From: Minisyncoccota bacterium
GTDB taxonomy: Bacteria > Verrucomicrobiota > Lentisphaeria > Oligosphaerales > MVZH01
DNA: 5,085 nt
NCBI GenBank assembly: GCA_021734725.1
Contig: JAIPIM010000296.1
Location: 1 to 5,085 of the forward strand
Reading direction: 5' to 3'
Shown: positions 1 to 5,085 of the stretch, in pieces
How positions within the stretch are numbered: position 1 is the first letter of the stretch
Layout of the letters: every line of letters starts with the position of its first letter
Program-made: the position numbers and the translations under genes
The notes under the pieces: model-generated
What the model was told of the DNA's origin: nothing
The model's input: the letters and a program-made list of their open reading frames with translations, nothing else
The model's database searches: none

Positions 1-900
1 CATGGACGGGAGATCAACGGGATAGCCGCCATCGAGCGGGTGTTCGAGTCACTTGATCCCGGTGACGTATGCGGAGATGTGGTTTTTTTCCCCGTAATGA
101 ACCCATTGGCCGTGCGTATGCAGCAACAGGATTTTCCCACGGAGGAGAATCGGTACCGTCCGGTATCCTTTACACGGACCTGCAACATGAACCGTACGTG
201 GCCTGACCAGAAGAGGCAGATCGAGTGCTATGCCGCTGCAATTACCAGCATAGTTTGGGAGACCTATGTGCGGCACGCGGATGTACTCCTCGATCTGCAC
301 GGCTGGGGCGGGCGCAGTCTTTCCCTTGCGTGGGCACACGAGCGCGACTTGGAGTTACTGCGTAGCTTCGGTTTCCCCTGGTACATGGTACGCCGAGATC
401 CGTCCAAAGCGACTGGTGTGAGCGAGACCACGGCATGGTCCGCGGGCATTCCCGTCATTGTCACCGAACTGGCGCCCCAGAACGCAGTCCATAACCCCAC
501 CGTCAAACTGGCTGTTCGCAGTATTGGCAATTTACTGAAGTTCAAAGGATTGCTCAAGGGAGAACCGGACCTTCCTCCTGTTCAGGTGGAATTTGACCAG
601 GATCACGAAGAGACTGCGTTGGTCAGCGAGGCGGAAGGCTTATTGGTTTCCGAGCGCGAGCCGGGAGACTGGGTTCGGGAAGGTCAGGGCATTGCCCGCG
701 TCATTTCCCTGGAGACGTTGGAAACGCTGTGGTCGTTCGAGGCGCCGTATGACGGCTTGGTATACAACCTTGGCGCCGGCTTGGGATGGGGGGAAGATCA
801 CTTGGAAAGCGCGGTCGTTTTTCCAGGCCAGACCGTGGGGTTGCTGAAGAAACCCTCTCGGGTCTTCCGGAACCGCCAGGAGTCGGAAGACTCGGAGTAA
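1..900 (+). CDS. Succinylglutamate desuccinylase/aspartoacylase (AstE/AspA) family zinc hydrolase, 5' end missing
   Basis: This is a predicted zinc-dependent amidohydrolase/carboxypeptidase-like enzyme of the M14-related AstE/AspA family, which hydrolyses amide bonds in small acylated substrates; the substrate here is unknown. The frame is open to the left edge and encodes 299 visible residues ending at TAA. Its first residues read HGREING, matching the family motif HGxExNG, so visible residues H1 and E4 are predicted zinc ligands. The usual ~30-60 residues before this motif lie outside the window, and the GTG at position 40 is not the real start. Other family marks are FFPVMNPLA (N34, P35), NMNRTWP (N64, R65, probable substrate contacts), the third zinc ligand H100 in LLDLHGW, and the probable catalytic E156 in VIVTELAP. 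A C-terminal beta-rich domain (about residues 205-283) contains GDWVREGQ and APYDGLVY, like the barrel-sandwich domain of relatives. All expected catalytic residues are present. No signal peptide can be judged because the N-terminus is missing. The next gene starts 106 bases downstream on the same strand. The family call is firm; the reaction is not. Confidence 0.9.
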   Translation, partial: HGREINGIAAIERVFESLDPGDVCGDVVFFPVMNPLAVRMQQQDFPTEENRYRPVSFTRTCNMNRTWPDQKRQIECYAAAITSIVWETYVRHADVLLDLHGWGGRSLSLAWAHERDLELLRSFGFPWYMVRRDPSKATGVSETTAWSAGIPVIVTELAPQNAVHNPTVKLAVRSIGNLLKFKGLLKGEPDLPPVQVEFDQDHEETALVSEAEGLLVSEREPGDWVREGQGIARVISLETLETLWSFEAPYDGLVYNLGAGLGWGEDHLESAVVFPGQTVGLLKKPSRVFRNRQESEDSE

Positions 901-902
901 GC

Positions 903-924
903 GAGGCCAGGGCAAAGGGGCCTT
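903..924 (+). terminator. Weak hairpin after the hydrolase gene, possible terminator
   Basis: Just after the TAA stop, GAGGCC (903-908) can pair with GGCCTT (919-924): five Watson-Crick pairs plus one G-T, with a 10-base loop. No run of T follows (the next bases are CACGGTTTCTG), so this is not a typical intrinsic terminator. It may be chance or a weak transcript-end structure. No other convincing terminator or promoter was seen in the 106-base gap. Confidence 0.15.
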
Positions 925-995
925 CACGGTTTCTGTAGAATGATTGACTAGTGACAGATTCCGGGACAAAGGTTCGCACCGATAAACGAAAGAAA

Positions 996-999
996 AAGG
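996..999 (+). promoter_or_regulatory. Ribosome binding site of the large exported protein
   Basis: AAGG lies 7 bases before the ATG at 1007, at the end of an A-rich stretch (about 984-999). The spacing is good though the match to the anti-Shine-Dalgarno is short. It supports the ATG at 1007 over the internal ATG at 1037, which would also remove the basic n-region of the signal peptide. Confidence 0.55.
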
Positions 1000-1006
1000 T
1001 ACTATC

Positions 1007-4000
1007 ATGTCGAGACAAGTGAATGTCTTAGCGCGAATGTTGAGCATACTTGCGTTGTTGGTTGGGGTGAGTATTCTTCACTCCGAAGAAACCGAGCATC
1101 TGGGATACGTGCTGGACGGGAAGATCGTGGCGATAACCTGGGACCGACCGCCTGACGATGTAACCCATATGCATCGCGCGGTACTGCTTCGCAAAGGGGC
1201 TGATCCAAAAAAGATTGCCGAAGCTGTGAAGAAGAGTCCCGAAGGCATGGCGGCCCTGCGGATCTGGCACTGGGAAGGGGAAATATTCAATCATCCCGAA
1301 GACAGGGTTCGCACCCCGGAAGGGGAGTTGACCGATCTGCGCGGGCCATGGTTCGAGCACGGGATTGCTCGGATGAGAGAACAGATGGACACGTTCTTTT
1401 CCGAGTTCAAGGAGGCTGGCGGGCGGCTGGATTTCTTTGTCATGGACAACGAGGGGGGGCTATCCAACTGGCACTTGGGAAAGAAGGCGAAAGAGACCGT
1501 TACAAAAATCGTTGAGGATCCCCGCGCGGAAGAGTTTCGGAATGAACTCGCCCAATACGGTTTGACCGAGGACCGCTACGACGAAGTCTACAACTGGCGC
1601 AAGAAGCATTTTGGCTACACACTGGCGGATAATGTGGCGGAACGGTTGGATCGAGTACGACCGGGTTACCTGGTGTGGAACGCCGTTGTCAAGAAGGCCT
1701 ACAACGAGGCTCTGAACAAAGGCATCGCCGAGGTGGTTCTGCGGTATTTTCCCGAGGCAAAGATCAGCAACTATGGATCGTGCGAGCTGGATGTTGAGCA
1801 CATTGTGCCCGATGGCAATGGCCATCTGCAATTCGGTATCAGTCATGTGGGTACACACAACAGCCGGAGTTTCTATGCGGGACTCGGTGGTTTACAGAGG
1901 TTCAAGGTTGCTCCGGAAGGGCGTGCATACGGGAATGCGCCTTTTGACGTATTGCGTTTTGTGGTCAACAAGATGCGTGCCGTGATTCGTTCCTCCGATG
2001 CGCCCATGCATCCGTGGATTTCACATAAGAATTTTCGACAATCGGTTGTGCGTGGCAACGATTACTATCAAGAACTCGTACTGCATCTCGCGCTTTCCGG
2101 CGCCGACGACTTCCTTTATTGGAATCCCAACCCGTGGCGCGGAGTGAGGGCCGAGGATTGGCGGACGGACGAACACGACCGGCTGGTGGACGAGTTGCTT
2201 GGCGAGCTGAACGAACGTTTCGAGGGCAAGAGACGGGAGCCTGTTCTTCTCCAACCGATAGACTGGGACAGCGATCTTATTGTTTCCGGGATGCAAGTGG
2301 GCGATGGGAAGGTGTACTACCGGGTAACGATGCCGCCGAATACCAAACATGTACGCGTTCGAACACCGGGTTCTTCGCGTGTTCTCGAAGCGGGCGATGG
2401 CCGCGGGGTATGGTATGAGTCGGCAGTCGGCGAAACACCGGCTTTCGACCTGGTCAAGGGGGCTTCGGCAGCAACGGACTTGAATCCGGTTGAATTCCAG
2501 AAGGTTACCGATTCCGACCCGGTTTGCCTTGTGCAGGATGGGAAGCCAATAGCTACCGTGGCGGTCATGGGTAACCGTAATAGACAACTGCAAATTGCCG
2601 AGCGTGAGCTCCTGGAATGCATAGAAGAAAGCACCGGAGCCGATCTCCCGCTGGTACACGACCGCATTCCCGACGGTCCAGCCATCATTATCGGCGATTG
2701 TGACGAAGCGGTCACGCAAGGGCTCAGGGGCATGGATTTACCGCCAGGCGGATTCGCTATCAAGACGGCACCCGGCCAGCGCATCTTTATTGTTGGCAAC
2801 GGGAATGGCACAGCCTGGGGCGTTTTTGAATTGTTGGAACGCTTTGTCGGGGTACGCTGGTACTGGCCGAAGAATTACGGAGGACGTTCCGTTCCCGCAA
2901 GCTCCGCACTAATCATTGACCCGGTTTACCTCACCGATTCTCCGTCATTTGCAATGCGGCGCATCTGGCCGCCGGAGTGGGGGAGTTCCGCGTATTATGA
3001 AGGACGGCAGCGTTTGTTGGAGTTTCAGACCAAGCTTCGCGCCGGCGGATCTTGCAAACAGCGGTTAGTCGTCCATGGCGACAGCGCAATCAGCAAGGTG
3101 GAAGAGTACAGAAACATCGACACTATGTGGCAGATGACCAAGGATGGAAAGCGAGAGTTCACGCACCCGTGCTACAGCAGCGAGGCTACGGTTGACGCCT
3201 TTATGAAGGAAATACACCGACACTTCGATGAGGACAAAAAAGCGCATATCGGCATTCTTGGGGACACGGTAACGGTCTCGCCCGCGGACATCGGGATTGC
3301 CTGTTATTGCGATCGATGCCGTGAAGCGTGGAACACCGATGTCGGTCGGTACGGTACGGCGTCAAAAATCATGAGCCGGTTCGTTGCGCGGCTCGGCAGA
3401 CGCCTCGAAAAAGACTTTCCGGACAAGGACATCCTGTTCCTGCCATACCAGGACTACACGATCCCGCCCGACGATGTGGATTTCCCCGACAACGTCTACA
3501 TCCAAATGTGTCACATGCCGGGGCTGGCGATGTACAAGGAACCGGAAGTGCGGGAACGCTGGCAGGGATATATTGACGGATGGGTGGCTTTGACCGGCCA
3601 TCCCATCCAGGACTGGCATTATACATTTCCCGCCGACCGGACACGGGCCGTCTATCAGTATTATCACACCGTCAACGATTATTACAGAAGAAACCGACAC
3701 AAAACCGTAGGTACGTTTATCAACGGTCTCGCCAATCACTGGCCGCGGTTCCACCCGACAATGTATTGCTGGCTGAAATCTTTGTGGGATCCGGAGTTCG
3801 ACGTGGATGCCGCGGTCGATCAGCACTGCGAACGCATGTACGGAGACGCTTCCGAAACTATTCGAAAGGTCTTGCGCATCACAACGGATGGGTGGGAAAA
3901 CACGGACTGGCCAGGGACCTCCTTTTCTCCCAAAGCAATGTATGAAACCAGTTACCCAAAGGAAACGATCGACCGGATCAGAGCGCTTCTGACGGAGGCC

Positions 4001-4732
4001 CGGCGGCACGTGGCCGGTGACGATGTGGCGGCGCACCGGGTAGACTATTTCGCCAAGCCGTTCGCACTTATGTTCGAGGAATATGGCACGGTGATGGAGG
4101 GGAGGGGAAAACCGACGTTCACCATTCAGAAAGTACCGGAAAATCCGACGGTCGATGGAAAGCTGGACGAGGATGTTTGGGGGAAGACCACGCCCGTAGA
4201 ACTGGTGACCCAGCGGAATGACAGGGAAGTGGAAACCCAGTACACGACCACGGTAAAGGCCGTCTTCACCCTGGAAGGCTTAACTTTTGGATTTCATATG
4301 GAAGAACCGCAGCCGCAAAAACTTGCTACGGACCTGGGTTCGCCGGACTCGGGGTTGTTGTGGTCAAACGACTGCGTGGAGATATTTCTGGATCCCGAAA
4401 AGGACGGCATTCCTGAGTTCTATCAGTGGATTGTCAGTGCCGACTTAAGACTATACGATGGCGTGGGGAGGGATTACGATTGGGACGCCGATGGAGTAAA
4501 GACGGCCAGACAGATTGGGGGAGATTTCTGGAGTCTGGAAGTGTTCATCCCATTTACCGTGTTTGAAAATGTCGAACGTGCCAGCGCCGCCTCGGAGTGG
4601 AGCGGTCAGATTACGCGACATCGAAGCAATCGAAACAAGGAAGGCGCGGACGAGAACCAGCGTCTCAACTACGATAGCGGTGCGCGCAATTCAAGCCGTG
4701 TCGATTTTTGCCCGATTCGATTTCGAGAGTAG
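1007..4732 (+). CDS. Large exported glycosidase-like protein: unassigned N-terminal module + DUF4838-like core + CBM9-like domain
   Basis: This 1241-residue protein is probably exported and acts on a complex carbohydrate; its reaction is unproven. Residues 1-26 look like a signal peptide: R3 and R10, a hydrophobic stretch MLSILALLVGVSIL (11-24), and possible cleavage after LHS. Residues ~30-410 form an unassigned module with alternating strand-helix pattern suggestive of a TIM barrel, including FFVMDNEGG (143-151, acidic D147 and E149) and FLYWNPNPW (369-377). A beta-rich segment follows (~411-485). Residues ~508-640 resemble the N-terminal alpha/beta domain of GH20b/alpha-glucuronidase-type proteins (AERELLECIEESTGADLPL, GGFAIKT, GTAWGVFELLERFVGVRWYWP). 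Residues ~640-952 resemble DUF4838: SPADI, the cysteine cluster CYCDRC (766-771), then YCWLKSLWDPEFDVDAAV and YGDASETIRK, typical of that family's end. Helices follow to ~1030. Residues ~1040-1238 are a CBM9-like domain (PTVDGKLDEDVW, SNDCVEIFLDP, FWSLEVFIPF). DUF4838 proteins are commonly ~700-800 residues, so the N-terminal ~450 residues are an addition. The frame has no internal stop and no second signal peptide. The domain calls are from memory of family patterns; DUF4838 and CBM9 are fairly sure, the N-terminal fold is not. Confidence 0.88.
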   Translation: MSRQVNVLARMLSILALLVGVSILHSEETEHLGYVLDGKIVAITWDRPPDDVTHMHRAVLLRKGADPKKIAEAVKKSPEGMAALRIWHWEGEIFNHPEDRVRTPEGELTDLRGPWFEHGIARMREQMDTFFSEFKEAGGRLDFFVMDNEGGLSNWHLGKKAKETVTKIVEDPRAEEFRNELAQYGLTEDRYDEVYNWRKKHFGYTLADNVAERLDRVRPGYLVWNAVVKKAYNEALNKGIAEVVLRYFPEAKISNYGSCELDVEHIVPDGNGHLQFGISHVGTHNSRSFYAGLGGLQRFKVAPEGRAYGNAPFDVLRFVVNKMRAVIRSSDAPMHPWISHKNFRQSVVRGNDYYQELVLHLALSGADDFLYWNPNPWRGVRAEDWRTDEHDRLVDELLGELNERFEGKRREPVLLQPIDWDSDLIVSGMQVGDGKVYYRVTMPPNTKHVRVRTPGSSRVLEAGDGRGVWYESAVGETPAFDLVKGASAATDLNPVEFQKVTDSDPVCLVQDGKPIATVAVMGNRNRQLQIAERELLECIEESTGADLPLVHDRIPDGPAIIIGDCDEAVTQGLRGMDLPPGGFAIKTAPGQRIFIVGNGNGTAWGVFELLERFVGVRWYWPKNYGGRSVPASSALIIDPVYLTDSPSFAMRRIWPPEWGSSAYYEGRQRLLEFQTKLRAGGSCKQRLVVHGDSAISKVEEYRNIDTMWQMTKDGKREFTHPCYSSEATVDAFMKEIHRHFDEDKKAHIGILGDTVTVSPADIGIACYCDRCREAWNTDVGRYGTASKIMSRFVARLGRRLEKDFPDKDILFLPYQDYTIPPDDVDFPDNVYIQMCHMPGLAMYKEPEVRERWQGYIDGWVALTGHPIQDWHYTFPADRTRAVYQYYHTVNDYYRRNRHKTVGTFINGLANHWPRFHPTMYCWLKSLWDPEFDVDAAVDQHCERMYGDASETIRKVLRITTDGWENTDWPGTSFSPKAMYETSYPKETIDRIRALLTEARRHVAGDDVAAHRVDYFAKPFALMFEEYGTVMEGRGKPTFTIQKVPENPTVDGKLDEDVWGKTTPVELVTQRNDREVETQYTTTVKAVFTLEGLTFGFHMEEPQPQKLATDLGSPDSGLLWSNDCVEIFLDPEKDGIPEFYQWIVSADLRLYDGVGRDYDWDADGVKTARQIGGDFWSLEVFIPFTVFENVERASAASEWSGQITRHRSNRNKEGADENQRLNYDSGARNSSRVDFCPIRFRE

Positions 4733-4801
4733 ACTTGACTGAAAACTTGTCCGCTCGAGGGGTGGGAACAAAAAGAAGAAAAACTGGAAACGAGGCAGAA
4801 T

Positions 4802-4806
4802 GGGGG
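4802..4806 (+). promoter_or_regulatory. Probable ribosome binding site of the pseudopilin-like gene
   Basis: GGGGG (within TGGGGGTAAT) lies 10 bases before the ATG at 4817. It is G-rich and only a partial Shine-Dalgarno match with a slightly long spacer. No other ATG, GTG or TTG occurs in frame between the upstream in-frame TGA (4736-4738) and 4817, so the start at 4817 is well supported even though this site is imperfect. Confidence 0.4.
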
Positions 4807-4816
4807 TAATCAAACC

Positions 4817-5085
4817 ATGAGAGAAAGCGCCATTCGCAGACGGACGCACACACAACCCGGCAGGCGATCTTTCACCTTAATAGAACTCCTCGTTGTGGTT
4901 GCAATTATCGCCGTGCTTGCATCCCTTCTGTTGCCCGCGCTCAAAAACGCGAGGGACAAGGCGACTCAGATATTTTGCGCCAACAATCTGCGACAGATGG
5001 GCAGCGCGATGTATTTGTACGCAAACGACTGGGACGATGGACTCCCGTACATAAGGCGGGGGGATTCGGGACACGAGAGCTATGC
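4817..5085 (+). CDS. Prepilin-type (pseudopilin-like, type II secretion/type IV pilin class) protein, 3' end missing
   Basis: The first 89 residues of a pseudopilin-like protein are visible; the frame is open to the right edge. A basic leader (MRESAIRRRTHTQPGRRS, residues 1-18) is followed by FTLIELLVVVAII and a hydrophobic helix (19-41) ending in LLLPAL. This is the class III signal processed by prepilin peptidase, with the conserved Glu at +5 of the mature protein (E23). The residue before the predicted cleavage site is S18 rather than the classic Gly. The helix is followed by ARDKATQIFCANNLRQMG and YANDWDDGLPY (67-78), a pattern shared by the large families of prepilin-type proteins in Lentisphaerae, Verrucomicrobia and relatives; many of these carry a C-terminal H-X9-DG motif that would lie beyond this window. 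The protein would sit in the inner membrane by its N-terminal helix with the globular part outside the cytoplasm. It starts 84 bases after the large glycosidase-like gene on the same strand, so co-transcription is possible. The class is nearly certain; the specific role is unknown. Confidence 0.92.
   Translation, partial: MRESAIRRRTHTQPGRRSFTLIELLVVVAIIAVLASLLLPALKNARDKATQIFCANNLRQMGSAMYLYANDWDDGLPYIRRGDSGHESY

Noticed and set aside
40..42. GTG as the start of the first gene
   Set aside because: The frame is open to base 1 and the 13 codons before this GTG encode HGREING and more, a conserved zinc-binding motif, so the real start is outside the window.
944..949. TTGACT as a -35 promoter box before the large gene
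   Set aside because: No acceptable -10 box lies 16-18 bases downstream; the similar TTGACT at 4735-4740 also lacks one, so both are likely chance.
640..1047. Antisense frame crossing the first gap
   Set aside because: It spans the end of the hydrolase gene and the start of the large gene, has no recognisable protein pattern, and would place a gene across a clear Shine-Dalgarno/start region of the opposite strand.
2021..2719. Antisense reading frame of 232 codons inside the large gene
   Set aside because: It lies fully opposite a well-supported coding region, has no recognisable domain, and is rich in R, P, H and V as expected from reading the complement of a GC-rich gene.
3362..4036. Antisense reading frame of 224 codons opposite the DUF4838-like core
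   Set aside because: Same reasons: it overlaps conserved coding sequence, has no family motif and no supported start.
4733..4816. Terminator between the large gene and the pseudopilin-like gene
   Set aside because: No stem followed by a T-run was found on the + strand; CTCGAG at 4754-4759 is only a 6-base palindrome without a loop.
4877..5074. Antisense frame of 65 codons at the right edge
   Set aside because: It is the complement of the clearly recognisable pseudopilin-like coding region.

Overview
The window is about 5.1 kb of moderately GC-rich bacterial DNA with three genes, all on the + strand. Genes cover almost everything; the two gaps are 106 and 84 bases. The best taxonomic clue is the third gene. 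It is a pseudopilin-like protein with an FTLIELLVVVAII-type N-terminus followed by LLLPAL and a CANNLRQMG...YAND segment. Such proteins are present in many copies in Lentisphaerae, Kiritimatiellae, Verrucomicrobia and Planctomycetes, and also in Hydrogenedentes-like lineages. A very large exported glycosidase-like protein with a DUF4838-type core and a CBM9-like tail fits the same polysaccharide-degrading groups. The assignment to phylum is an inference from protein style; no marker gene is present.

Layout: (1) Positions 1-900 hold the 3' part of a succinylglutamate desuccinylase/aspartoacylase (AstE/AspA, M14-like) zinc hydrolase. Its reading frame is open to the left edge and already starts inside the HGxExNG zinc-binding motif, so the true start lies upstream. 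(2) Positions 901-1006 form a short gap with a weak hairpin and a Shine-Dalgarno sequence. (3) Positions 1007-4732 encode a 1241-residue protein with a predicted signal peptide. It has an unassigned, probably barrel-like N-terminal module, a GH20b/alpha-glucuronidase-type N-terminal domain leading into a DUF4838-like core, and a C-terminal CBM9-like carbohydrate-binding domain. (4) Positions 4733-4816 form an A-rich leader. (5) Positions 4817-5085 hold the 5' part of the pseudopilin-like gene, which runs off the right edge.

How they may work together: the large protein probably binds and cleaves, or otherwise handles, a complex glycan outside the cytoplasm. The pseudopilin-like protein would be anchored in the inner membrane and may belong to a secretion or surface apparatus. 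The desuccinylase/aspartoacylase-like enzyme would act on a small acylated or amide substrate. Whether the three form one operon cannot be decided here. No RNA gene, mobile element, CRISPR array or convincing promoter was seen. The most unusual item is the fusion of an unrecognised ~450-residue module to an otherwise complete DUF4838-CBM9 protein.
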